64,000 bases of DNA, from assembly GCA_002205965.3 (NCBI GenBank), contig NADL03000705.1:806001-870000 (forward strand), given 5' to 3'. This DNA comes from Kappaphycus alvarezii (Eukaryota; Rhodophyta; Florideophyceae; Gigartinales; Solieriaceae). The notes under the pieces are model-generated. The model did not search any database and was not told the origin of the DNA. It saw only the letters and a list, made by a program, of their open reading frames with translations. Shown piece by piece: positions 21,180-32,455 of the stretch. A program made the translations under genes and the position numbers. Each line of letters opens with the position of its first letter. The first letter of the stretch is position 1.

Positions 21180-23623
21180 TTACTGAGCGCGATACACGTA
21201 TTTCCTCTGTCGGCGGTACTGCAGGTCCCCACGACGAACCATGATGAGAATCGCGGTGCGGATAGCGTATTCCGAAAATCGTTCATCGAGGAAGTGATCA
21301 ACCAGTCTTCTTTCGCTAGCCATGATCCGATTGCCAGCCGTCGCTTGAGAGATTCCTCCACCCTTTGCACCTCCAAACGGACCTCGGGCTTCAATGCTCC
21401 CTCTGGTGACTGGATTGCTCCAGTGTTAGCAGAATCAAGCGTGGCCACTTTAAATAACCTAATTGCCTCAGTGACATGGCCCTCTGTCACTTGAGAATCG
21501 AGTGTCATCTTCGCAAGTGCCTCCGAAATACGGACGATAGCTTCCAACTGACGCACAGTGATAGGCACAGTGTTGTTTGACCCATCCTCATCATCACCTA
21601 GTTGTCTTGCCCTCATTGCTCGCGGATTGAGACGTAGTTAGTCCGCAGCAGCTCCGCTGCCTCCTCTGAGAGCCTCGGAGATGCACGCGTTCTGGCGTAA
21701 GCGATGTAGCGCTTCAAAGAGTTAATATCCAGACGTGCTTGGTCCCCACTCCTGTCACGCCGTAGGATGCCCTTTGGCTGTCGGAATCTGCTACGTCACC
21801 CTCTGGTCCTTTGTCTGCTTGTCTTGCTCCCCCTGAATTTAGCACGCCATTGCTGTTGCCATTGTTCCTTTCAGATCCTCGCTGATGAAGGCTGAGAACA
21901 TGTTCCGCAATTCTCTTGTCTCTCCTGTCGTCTCGAACGTCCCTGACGATGAAGATAGGTCAAAGCGGGACAAAATGGTACTCTGGAATTCAATATTTTC
22001 TGCACTCGTCCTGTTGTCGTCATAGCGACCAAGGCGGGGTTTGCTGCGCCAACACTGCAGAGCGTGCGTTGAGCACAGCAGTGATCCCAGCCTTCGCGAT
22101 AGAAATGTCTGTTGCTCCATTGCCTCGTGAATGGCCACTCGATCCATTAGGCGCATCTTATCAAACTCGTCAATGCATACTAGCCCACCGTCGGCCAAAA
22201 CCATGGCACCACCTTCCAAATGGAATTCCCCATGCGCCTTGTCCTTGATAACACTAGCAGTTAAGCCTGCCGCCGAACTTCCCTTCCCGCTTGTGTACAC
22301 ACTAATCGGCGCAGCACGTTCGGCAAACTTGAGCATTTGGCTCTTTGCAGTACTGGGATCGCCAAGCAACAAAACATTAATGTCACCTCGAAGTCGCATA
22401 CCATCTGGAAGCGTCTTGTCCAATGCTCCTCCAAATAACTGGGCGGCAATGGCCTTCTTAATGTCGCCATGCCCGAAATCTCTGGCGCAATGCTTTTCGA
22501 GATAATGTCGACAAGTCTTGGGGTTCGGGAGATGCGAAGCATCGCTTCCTCCTCTTCTCGAATGACACTGCCGTGCGACTCCCGAGTATCCGGCACCTTC
22601 TTGAGCCTTCAAACCAAGCACTCGCAAATAAGGAGCCCTCGCGCTAATTGAGAGCGATGTCCCCGAAGTGGTCTTCTTACTTTGCCTTCCAACACCAGGC
22701 GCCGGACCGACCCTGAAGAGTAAATGCCGATAGCATCTACTCTCACTCCGGACTGACCAAATCCGTCAGATGACGGTCACAATTCAACGTGATACTTCTC
22801 ATTTCACCGGTCGGTACACTCAAACTCCTGCAACTTGAGGGTCTGATTATCCATAAACTTACTGTCATCAGGGAGTACAAGATAAGGATCAAGGGGCATG
22901 GAACTCGCCCTCAGCCAGTATACGACGGCAGGCGGAAAGCCAACCAAAGCCGGGGTTAACAGGAACAGTGACCCTGTCATTGCAGTTGCGGCAACCGCAA
23001 GACACAGCGGTACTCTTGCAACGAACCTTGGAAGAAGCGATGACAATTCCTGACACGGCGACCAACTTGGAAACATCGGACGAACCGAGGGTACGAATCT
23101 CCCTCGCCTCTTCATTGCTACGCAGCAAAACCTGAACACCTCTTCTCCCAATGTCAGTTGCAGCCGTGGTGGAGTTTTGTCCCTCATCGCCTTGATCCTT
23201 GCAGTCCCACCAGTTCTTTCGGATTGAAGGTTGCTTTCTGTTCTCGGGCATCCGCAGCTTCTGCGACATCTTCAGTGGCAGTATTGCAATACCGCGGCAG
23301 CCTCCGTTGCCGCACGTTCCGCTTGAAGGATGCATTGGTCCGGAGAATCGCGCAAAGATGCAGCCAGAGGTGCGTCAAAGTGAGTAAGATGAGAAAGCTC
23401 CACTCCAGACAACGTCGAGGCGTTGACGCGGCCCGAAGGCGATCTCGATATGTGTAGCGGTAGCGTTCGTTTGTGAAACCTAGATGAAGGCCTTGAAGCG
23501 GCGACGAACTTCCACGGCAGACAAGGTTTTGTGGCGGCCTGAACCTTGCGTCGTAGAACCGACTGCTGAGCTTTCTTGGTTCTGATAGGAGTAGTAGACT
23601 GTGCCGTCGTCGTAGCCGTCCAT
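21180..23623 (-). CDS. MCM5: MCM5, subunit of the replicative helicase
   Basis: MCM5 is one of six AAA+ subunits of the nuclear MCM2-7 helicase that unwinds DNA at forks. Start ATG at 23623 ([13 protein letters not shown]), stop TAA at 21180-21182. In order: N-terminal domain with VRRRFKAFI; zinc-ribbon region with CGCRNCN (about 22.98 kb); [10 protein letters not shown] and NQTLKLQE; Walker [10 protein letters not shown] (about 22.35 kb); [16 protein letters not shown]; Walker B CIDEFDKM (about 22.16 kb); arginine finger LSRFD (about 21.97 kb); lid with [18 protein letters not shown]-terminal winged helix ending [21 protein letters not shown]5 is preferred over its paralogs because of [19 protein letters not shown] and the C-terminus. 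All key ATPase residues are present. The frame changes by single bases at least eight times, with almost no loss of conserved residues between. Confidence 0.95.
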
Positions 23624-23780
23624 GGTTGCAGAAATGAGATGGTGAGGAGAGAGTGTGAGGTGTTGGGATGACAGAGACTCGATGTGATGCTCTTGTGTTC
23701 GATCGGACCAGTTTTGAGTACGACTGACGGAGGGTATCGAGCGTGCAGGGCTTGCAGTATATGGTACTTAGTACGACAGA

Positions 23781-23793
23781 TTTTTGGCGGGAA
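23781..23793. promoter_or_regulatory. E2F-type site upstream of MCM5
   Basis: TTTTTGGCGGGAA lies 158 bp upstream of the MCM5 start. It matches the classical E2F/DP target (TTTSSCGS type, here with the GGCGGGAA core). MCM genes are well-known E2F targets in animals and plants. Confidence 0.7.
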
Positions 23794-23857
23794 CTGATAC
23801 TCCGCCAATTCTGCTTATGATAGCATTTGAAGATCTGATTTGTTGCTTATTGTATTA

Positions 23858-23867
23858 CCCGCCAAAA
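23858..23867. promoter_or_regulatory. Second E2F-type site upstream of MCM5, opposite orientation
   Basis: CCCGCCAAAA, the complement of TTTTGGCGGG, lies about 235 bp upstream of the MCM5 start and 65 bp from the first site. Confidence 0.6.
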
Positions 23868-24478
23868 TTTCCAAAATTTCGTCCCAACGGTAGTTTTGCT
23901 GTTGAACGTACAGTTTTGCTGCGGTGCAGTAACTTCACCGAAGAGTTGGCATTCCCTTTTGCCGCTGTTGTTTAAACGAGTTTACAGTTAATCATCCACT
24001 GTCGACGCAACAGCTGTAGCCAAATTCCGTCAGGTCTGAGAGTGTTTAATTAGTGCCAATACATAAACGTTGAACCACCTACCGTAATAGACGCCAAGAA
24101 GGTCCACCGTGAACAACTCTATCCAAACGGCAGCAGTAATATTCAAACCTGCTCATAAGCCATCCTTCCGATGGCTATGCTTCTTTTACGATGAAGCGGT
24201 TGCATTTCTATAGGACGCCAGCCGCCCACTATATCAATGCAGAAAGACATTGATAACAAAAATGTTGAGAATGACAGAAGTTGACTGGAGAATGTCAATA
24301 CTCGCGTACGGGTACAGTGATATTTAACATGTCTACCTGCTATGCGTCGCCTTTAACCGCTCCAATCTGACCGCGCGCTGTGTACTGCTGGATCGGCAAT
24401 GCATAGCACGTGTCGGATCTATAGTAGAGTGCTGCCTAATGCCTACAGGCCAAAAGCCGTTGCGGTCGTAGGCCAGAC
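23868..24478. other. Intergenic stretch between MCM5 and the minus-strand ABCA gene
   Basis: No gene is visible. The half next to MCM5 is the remaining promoter region; the other half should hold the ABCA gene's 3' end. Confidence 0.5.
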
Positions 24479-27296
24479 TCATGGCTCCGAAACATCCTCG
24501 TCTTTGTCCATTTCGCGCTGCGACCTCTTGGTAACTTCCAAAAACACATCCTCCAACGTCGATTGATTAATGGCCCAGTCCCTTATCTCCAACTCAACCC
24601 GCTCTCGATCCATCAGCTCAAACACTCGCGTTATTGCGAAAGATTTCGGAAGCACGTACTCCAAGTTTCCGCCGAACTGTGTCTCAATCTCGCCTCGGGT
24701 GCAATTTTATGAAGCGCGGTTTGAAAAGCACTCACATTGGCGGACGGCAAAGACACACTCAAATGATGCCCTTTTCCTAATCTCAACTGCAAATCTTCCA
24801 CCTTCCCTACACACCGTAATCGGCCGTGAGATACAATTGCCACCCTATCGCTCAACCTCCGCTTCCTCTAGGGAATGCGTCGTGAGTAAAATCGCTTTAC
24901 CCTCCTTAGACTGTTGAATAGACTTCCACAGATGCTCTCTGGCAAGCAGATCCAATCCAGTTGAGGGTTCATCCAGGATATGAACTCCGGGTCTCCTATG
25001 AGGGCAATGCTTACTGACAACTACGCTTCATGCCGCCGCTCAGATACCGCACTGTCGCTTTCGAGCGAAATCAAGCTGCACGGAGTTTAGGGAATTCTGC
25101 ACTGCTTCTTTAGTGCGCCCGGCGAGCTTCTTCACCGGCCGTAGAAATAGAGATGCTCTTCTACTGTCATCACGTTCCACAAAACGTTTTGTTGCGGTGC
25201 TACACCTGTGGTTCTATGCACCTCGTCCATCTGGTTAGAACAGATTTACCCGATACAAAAGCAGACCCTGATGTTGCCTCTAGTCTCCCACCAAAGTTCG
25301 GAATGTAGTGGTCTTTCCACTTCCGTTTGGCCCGAGAATACACAAAACTTCGTTCTTTTTAGCGACGAGGATAGAGATTGAAGAGCCTTGACTGGCTCTT
25401 TGCCATGGTATGTCTTAGAGAGCTTGTCCAGCACAACACCATCAAACGGGTCATTTCAATATTTTGTGTTATTTCCTGGGCTCTCCTTGCTTCCTCCAGG
25501 ACATCTGAACCTTCGAGAGGTGCCTTTTCGATTTGTGAATCGTCTGTGGTCTTCCGTTTGAAGCCCAAAAAGAACAGCGGGTGGAGGCGATTGCCGACAG
25601 CCGTTGGCAGGACGCGATCAAAGTAGAGGCGCCCAAGAGAAACAAGATGGCTTGAATGGAGAGAAAGCATAACTGCGGCAAAATGGCCCGTCTGCCTGCA
25701 CATACCGAGTTCAAAATCGTTGTAAATTTGCGAGCCCAGCACTACACCGCGTTCAGAAGTGTTGATAGCACCGGCGTAGTACACACTGCGCAGATAGCAA
25801 AGGTTGGCAGTAACATGATTGCAAACCAGGTGCCCTCGCCAGTGTTACCCTTCTCCGAGAATCCTGCCAAAAATGGGCCGCCTACTATGTTAACGACAAA
25901 GATGTACAACCAGCCTACGATTTGGGCGGTCTCAGGGTTTGAGAAGAAAGGGGCAAGAAACATGGCAAAGGCGACGAGGTGTGACCCCTGTGGAGGGCGG
26001 AGGTAAGGGAGAGTTGGAATGATAAGCAGAGGAGAGAATGGTCAGTCGAGCGGTGTGAGAAGATTAGCAGGGGAGGAAGGTGAGGGAACGATAGCGATGT
26101 GTGCGGGGGTGTCAAAGTAAGCTTACCATAGAAAGAATAGGACAGATAGAGATTGGGGTATTGAGACGGTAAAAGGATATACCGGCGATGGCTCCAGTAT
26201 CATCTGAATGAGAGGGAGATGGTGTACTGGAATGTAAAATGCGACATAAGTGCCGAACCAATAACGATACTTCTCAAACCCATCATGCTCATCATGGATC
26301 TTATTCTATTTTCGCGCTCATAGACGAAAAGCGAAGATAGCTAAGGAAAAAGTGTGTGACAAAGCCGATAACGACACTAATAATGAGATTGACGATTCTC
26401 AAGTCATTGGTGTGTCAACTCGAGGCATTCTCTGAGGTATGCGACGGCACGTTTACCGGGATTGAGAGAGTGGTAGACGAGGTCATGGGCCTTGACAACA
26501 TTGGAGACAATGGGGCATGCATTGAGGCAATTGGTGGGATCGGATTGTTGTAAAAGGCGTGGCAGCGACATCCATGCCCTGTGAATTTTGCGAGAAGCGT
26601 TGAAAGAGAATGCTGTACGAGTAGAGGGAGAAGATGTTGCCTGCAAACCAGGCGTTGAAAAACTCCTGACTAAAGGCCTGCTGTGTTTGAATGGACAAGG
26701 ATTCGGTGGTGTACGAGGCGTCGGTGCGATTCATACGCTCTGTGAATAAAAATTTGGTAGACAGGATTGGAGCGATTTCCATCGAAAACGTGATTCAGAA
26801 AGATACCGTCATAGGAGGTCTGGGTATTGAAAAAGTGAAGCGTTGTCAGGCATGTGATCAACGGCGGGTGGATAAATGAAGGGTTGCAAGGTCAAGACTG
26901 CATGAGGCCGAGATTGGCATCAGGACTGGAATCCGAGACATTTCTCGACCGACGGCATCTGTCAAGGACGGGGGGCTAAAACGGGGACGGTATAATTAAG
27001 GGAATAACTTGCGAGACGACAGCGACGTTCGGCCTCGTCGACGCCTAGAGTGAATGCGAGGCGTCGACATTGGAGGGGTTGAAGGGCGCGGTGCAAAGGC
27101 GCCTTTGGACTCTGATGGAATGGCTCTGCGACGACGACACGGGGGCGGACGATACGGGCGAGTAGGGAAAGAAGAGGAGAAGGCAAGGGGGGAAAATTAG
27201 GGTGCAGAATACGTTGCAGCGTTGACGACGCTCGTAGTGGAGGGTGCGGAGGAGAAGGGCGGTGTTTTGAGTGCGGGCTAGGGAGGGTGGGGACAT
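24479..27296 (-). CDS. Half-size ABCA-type ABC transporter (minus-strand member of a divergent pair)
   Basis: Start ATG at 27296 (MSPPSLARTQNTALLLRTL), stop at 24479-24481, room for about 930 residues: one membrane domain plus one ATPase domain. The N-terminus with RTQNTALLLRTLHYERRQ leads into the first helix, as in ABCA proteins. A long luminal loop follows, then the helix block (APFFSNPETAQIVGWLYIFV, VNIVGGPFLAGF). The ATPase domain has VLDKLSKTYHGKEPVKAL, Walker A LGPNGSGKTTTF (about 25306-25335), signature YLSGGMKR (about 25030-25055), Walker B VHILDEPSTGLDL (about 24950-24980) and SDRVAIVSHGRLRCVG, then the ABCA C-terminal region ending INQSTLEDVFLEVTK. The family moves lipids across membranes. 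Several single-base frame changes occur, but the catalytic motifs are intact. Confidence 0.9.
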
Positions 27297-27768
27297 GGTG
27301 GGGTGGGAGGCAGTGTCGGGGTCGGGGTCGGGGAGGAGGGGGAGAGGGTGGATCATGGAAAAGTGTTGACTGTACTGTACAGCGGAGGAGTAAGGAGATA
27401 TTCCGTACTGTATTGTACTGTACTGTACTGTACTGTACAGTATATTGTTGCTGACACAAGACCCTCCTACTACGTACACCACTACAAGTTGGATACTGTA
27501 CTGTATTTGATTTTCTCTCTTTCCATCACTACCAGACATCGATGATCCAATACCGTACTGTACTGTACAGTGCTGGAGATATTTAGAGCCCTGTTATCGC
27601 AGTCTATTCCTACAGTACTCCTCTACTGTACAGTGCAGTATGGCATTCGACCATTCCGCTGCCACTGCCAGCTGCCCGTGGGCACAAACAATACCGTATT
27701 TACCGCATTTACCACCCCACCCTCCCCGTCCCCCGTCTGCCCCCACTCCACCGCCATCCTCCCCCATC
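27297..27768. promoter_or_regulatory. Shared spacer of the divergent ABCA genes, packed with TACTG units
   Basis: Only 472 bp separate the two start codons. CAGTA/TACTG runs occupy about 27369-27446, 27496-27511, 27549-27573 and 27613-27640, including five TACTG units in a row and the palindrome TACTGTACAGTA. This is among the densest clusters in the window. A role in expression of both genes is possible but unproven. Confidence 0.6.
27369..27640. repeat. Dense TACTG/CAGTA cluster
   Basis: Four runs of the pentamer in both orientations lie in 270 bp, some with single changes (CCGTACTG, TATTGTACTG). The runs can form hairpins. Confidence 0.9.
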
Positions 27769-30334
27769 ATGAAGCGCTACCTGTCCACTCCATCGTCCTC
27801 ATCAAGAAAAACACCCTCCTCTCCATCCGAGACAGCGGCTCCCTTGCAGTCACCCTCGCCAGCACCCTCGCCGCCATGCTCATCCTCTACTTTTCACAGC
27901 TCTCCATCGATCACAGCAGACTCCTCGACCCTTCCGCATTCGAAAATACAAATCCTACCCCCGAATCACTCTCCCAAATCCCACGCTGCGTCCCCTCACC
28001 TTTGATGATTGTCTCACCCTAGCCTTTGTCCCCTCACAGATCCTCGTGTCGTCCAGTGGGTCGACCAGGTTCGCCGTCACAGTGCATCCCTCGGCGCGAA
28101 GTTCGCGGCTTTGAGACCGACGATCAGTTGAACTCCTTCCTCGTCACGAATCCAAATCGCACCCAAGCCGCCTACATCTTTGATTCCGACTCGCTCAATC
28201 AAATCGATCAGAGCAATGTCCAGTTTATCATCCAGTACAACGACACCAGCAAACGATTTCCCTATTGGTAAACCAACTTTCACACCACCGTCGTCCTCCC
28301 CAACATGATTCATGCCATGAACCTCATCCTCATGCCCCAACTCTCGGTCGTTCCCTCAATTTTGATCTCAATGTCTCCGTCTTTCCACACCCCAACATCG
28401 TCGGTCGAAGTCCGGCGGGCCGGATCAGGATGCCTTTGGCCGCGATCCCCTGCTTTTGTTCGCAGTCTACTTTTTGGCATTGGTCTTTTTCCTTTACAAA
28501 ATCGTCGATGAGAAAGAGCGGGGCCTGCGAGATGCCATGAAGCTGGCGGGACAGTTGCAATCCATGCACTACATCTCCTGGACTCTCCCGTATGTCCTCA
28601 TGACCTTTCTCCTCACCCTTTTGCTCATAGCCTTTGGTCATTTGTTCCGCTTCAAGTTTTTTACCGCCAACACTTTCTCCATTTACTTTCTCACCATGTT
28701 CATTTTTGGTCTTAGTCTCATCGGCTGGACATGCTCCTCGCCACTATTACCCGTCGTGCCGAAACCGTATCTGGCATCGCCTTTATCTCTTTGTACTTGG
28801 TTATATGCTTGCCACTCGGGAGGTGTCGTTTACGTCCTCGATCCTGACGGTGTACCCCTCATCCACGAAAATGTTCTCTTCTTGCGCCAGCTCTTCGCCA
28901 TCTCCCCTCAACCATGTTTGTCAAGGCCATTCGCGATGCCACCATTCAAGCATTGATAGGAAGGTCCATATCATTACAAAACGTTGGCACCCACACTGCC
29001 GTATTTCCCATTCTACAATGTTGGTATTGGATGATGGGCTCGGGCTTTGTCACCTTTCTCATTGCTATTTACCTTGACAATGTCTTGCCGTCACGCCACA
29101 GCGCCGTCTCAGCCCATTTTACTTGTTTTCACCTCGGTACTGGCGCCTTGGCCAGCCAACATGCCGCTTCTTCACGATGACGACATCGATGACGGTGGCG
29201 ACGAAACAGACGCGGACGAAGGTGCTCGTACGATGGTGTTGCAAGTTACGATCCCAACAGCGAAGACCCGGATGTTCGTCTTGAACGAGAGATCGTGGCA
29301 CAAGGCAAACGTGATTCGGCCGCCCTTGTTATCAAGAACATGTCCAAACGATTTGGAAACTTTGTCGCTTGCGATGATTTGTCGTTAGTGTGAAAAAGAA
29401 TACGCGTTTGCGCTCATGGGTGGAAACGGGGCGGGCAAGTCGACCTGTTTAACATGCTTGTCACTTCGTCGAGTCCAACACTGGCGATGCCTTTGTGTAT
29501 GGACGTTCAGTACGCGATGATCAGACAGCCGTTCGCAAGATGTTGGGAGTCTGTCCGCAGTTTGATATCTATTGGGACAAGCTTACAGGCGGCGAGCATG
29601 TGGAGATTTTTGCAGCGCTCAAAGGAATGAACGCGCCGAGTGGAGAAAGGAAATCGACACACGGCTAGACGACGTGCAGCTACTGGAGAAGAAAAATGTG
29701 TTTGCCGGATCGTACTCTGGGGGTATGCAAAGAAGACTAAGTGTGGCATTGAGTCTTACTGGGATCCTAAAATTATTCTCCTAGACGAGTGCACAACTGG
29801 GGCAGATCCGATTGTCAGACGGGACTTGTGGGGTACTATCCAACGCGCGAAAAAGGGCCGTGTGGTGTTCCTGATCACACACTCGATCGCGAGGCTCAAC
29901 ACATTGCTGGGCATGACAACATTGGGATCATGGCAAAAGGCAGACTGCGAGTGCTCGGGAAAGCTATCCACCTGAAGAACAAATTTGGTGCCGGATATCG
30001 TGTGCTTGCCGTGCTTGCACCGACCGGTGATGTAGAGGTGTTGAAGGAAGCTTTGAATGGCGTTTGTGAGGGGGCAGTGGTGTCAAATGTGTCTGCGGAG
30101 AGAATGGCGATTTTGGCAGAATACCTCTTGCCGCGAAGGGCACATGAGTCTCAGGTGCTGGCGGCGGTAAAAATTTTACAAGACGAAGGAGAGAAATATC
30201 ATGTGACTAACTACTCGCTGAATTCGGCAACCTTGGGTGAGGTTTTCAAATCAATTACGTCATTGAGCGAGGATGTAGTGGAAAGTGAAGACGGGAGACA
30301 AGCCAGGTGGAAGAGATGTTGTGCATGTTTTTAA
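27769..30334 (+). CDS. Half-size ABCA-type ABC transporter (plus-strand member of a divergent pair)
   Basis: The likely start is ATG at 27769, followed after one base change by ALPVHSIVLIKKNTLLSIRD, the usual ABCA beginning. Then come the first helix (AVTLASTLAAMLILYF), the luminal loop (TNPNRTQAAYIFDSDS), the helix block with IVDEKERGLRDAMKLAGQ and YISWTLPYVLMTFLLTLL, a typical ABCA motif, and the ATPase domain: Walker A GGNGAGKST (about 29416-29446), Q-loop VCPQFDIYWD (29550-29580), signature YSGGMQRRLSVA (about 29712-29745), Walker B IILLDE (29771-29789) and H-loop LITHS (about 29870). The C-terminal part has NYSLNSATLGEVFKSI and ends KRCCACF, a Cys-rich tail. It differs from the minus-strand gene throughout, so the pair is an old duplication. 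Several single-base frame changes are present. Confidence 0.9.
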
Positions 30335-31900
30335 ATTCAGACGCCAAACAAAATTCTATTAGATGTGATCAATCAGAGGCGGATGGGCAGATTTGGGTGG
30401 GTTCAACGTGGTGTGAGGCAATGTTGCAGGAGAGAATGGGATGCAGGTGGTCTCTGAGGAACTTTGTTGCAAACACTCGGCAGATACAAACGACTCCGTA
30501 CCTGACATGTAGTAATAGTAGTTACGGAGGTTATGCTGGAACGGCGGCGAGGGTTGTAGTTGTTGTAGGGGCGGAAGTAGATGGAATACGCAAATTGTTA
30601 GTTTCGCCATGGCCTGTAGGAAGTTTAGATAGAATGTTGTGGATATCAGGACGAAATTGAGGTGTGAATTAGAACATCCGACTGAGCAGATCTTGCAAGA
30701 GGATGCAGAGGAAATGAGCAAATGGTGGGTAGGGTGGAGGGTGGTGTCCATGCAATGCGGTCTTGTAGTCTTGCAAGAAGTCAAAAGAAAGTGAACTGGT
30801 TTACGTCTAATAGTTTCTATAGTAGAGGATGGCAAACTAGCGGTTTTGATGCCGCTGATGTCTTCAGATCGCAGACTGCTGAACGTATGGGCGCTCTTTC
30901 ACGAATTTGTTCAAGCGGTAGGAATTGAATCGTTCATTGTCCTCAGTAAGCAGAGCTGTAGAAACCGTCGCTGTAACGAAGAGGCTGGTAGCAGCTGGTA
31001 GATGTAGACGTCGATTCTGGCTCTGCTTCGAATGCTGTCCTTATCAGCGGGTGCTTTAAAAAATTAATGCGAAAACTTAGGAAGGGTCAACACAGCCGGG
31101 GTATGATTACAAACAAGCATGACCTACGTCGAGGGCAACCCGAATTCGCTCATGCGTTGTTACCATCAACATGCATACACAGATGGATGGTTGAGCACAC
31201 ATGCGCAAAAGGTCACGTTATCTTACCAGAGTAGATGTCTACCATTGATGATGCCGTAAGTTCGACAGAGGAAGGCTAGGAAGAGACAGCGGTTTTCAGA
31301 TCATGTCCTCGTTTCTCTTAAAATTCAGTCTCTGCCAGCAGAGGTTGCGTCAGCTCTGCCTGGAAAGGTACGATATGACAGGGAGCAGTGACTAGTGCAC
31401 ACATACAATGCCGCCTGGACATCTAGAGTTGCACCACTGGTGTATGACATGTTTTGTTGCGTGTGAAGAAAGAAATAGGACAGCAAGCTTGGGTGGCGTG
31501 GGGCTGAAGATTCCCTGATAAGTGAGAAATGTTTTTCCATGAATCAACACAAAACTTTAGGTTGCTGAGAGTATATGCCTGTAAACGACTGAGCTTATGT
31601 TATCTGTATATTAACGCGAATAACGGCCGCTGGTGACGAGAGAGCCGTTGGCGGTTCGAGTCGAAGTGGCATAAAATACAGCACAAACCTCTGTATTCAT
31701 TTAGCCGCTGAGAGGGGCTTATAATTACACTACTTGATATTTGGGTCGTTGCTGGCATTCACCTCTCTCGCCGTTTTGTTTTTCCGAAATTGACTGCTTA
31801 TTTCAACTAGCATTTGCACTGTCAGCTACAGTATGCCCTAACGCCCTTCAGTGCAAGTTTATGATTTATTCTTGCTTAATAATCATGTCGACAGGGGTGC
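30335..31900. other. Intergenic stretch after the ABCA gene
   Basis: No recognisable gene. Short open frames on both strands (for example minus 30359-30835, rich in Pro, Ser, Thr and His) match nothing I know and look like chance frames in biased sequence. Confidence 0.45.
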
Positions 31901-32381
31901 CTTTTTTCTCAAATTTATCATACTGTACATTATACCGTCCACCGTTGTGATTCTACCGTTTTGCTCATAGCCTCAAGTACAGTCCCGCCAGTGTATCCTG
32001 CAGAAAAACATATCAATTAAATCATTAATTATTACTTACAGTTCCATTTGCACTGAAAACACTGATAATTATTTGTCACGAATAAAACCTTGTCCTGTCT
32101 AAACTACGAGGTGATTCAAAACAACCAATAATATTGGCGGTGTTTTCACCAAGTTTGCAAATCAAAATGAATGGTAGGTATGACAGAGTTTTTACAAATG
32201 TCTTTGTCCAAAGATATTTTCCGTACTATATTTTTAATAATACTTGAAGGTTTATACAGACTCCCCTGCGAAAGAGGGTTTTTTACTGTTCAGGAACCCA
32301 TTATTCAATTCTAGGTCCGCTTGAGCTACACAACAAATAGTTTACATCAAATGGTTTCTATCCACAGAGATTACAAAGAAA

Positions 32382-32455
32382 AGGTCTAATTTGCGTAGCG
32401 ACTGAAATACCCTGAGGACAAAAGTTCTGTGGTGTTCAACATGCTGTGGCATTTA
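32382..32455. repeat. Copy 1 of a dispersed repeat, left edge of the AT-rich island
   Basis: AGGTCTAATTTG, GTAGCGACTGAAAT, CCCTGAG, AAGTTC and TGCTGTGGCATT occur in this order and match 51149-51220 at roughly four bases in five, in the same orientation. Confidence 0.75.

Noticed and set aside
21180-30334. Calling MCM5 and the ABCA genes pseudogenes
   Set aside because: Catalytic motifs and conserved blocks are intact between single-base frame changes, and the pattern is shared by all neighbours, which fits assembly errors better.
30359-30835. A 158-codon minus-strand frame downstream of the plus ABCA gene
   Set aside because: Composition is low-complexity (Pro, Ser, Thr, His) without domain, homolog or start context that I can support.
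31640-31670. GGTTCGAGTC resembling a tRNA T-arm
   Set aside because: The stem bases around it do not pair and no anticodon or acceptor stem can be placed.
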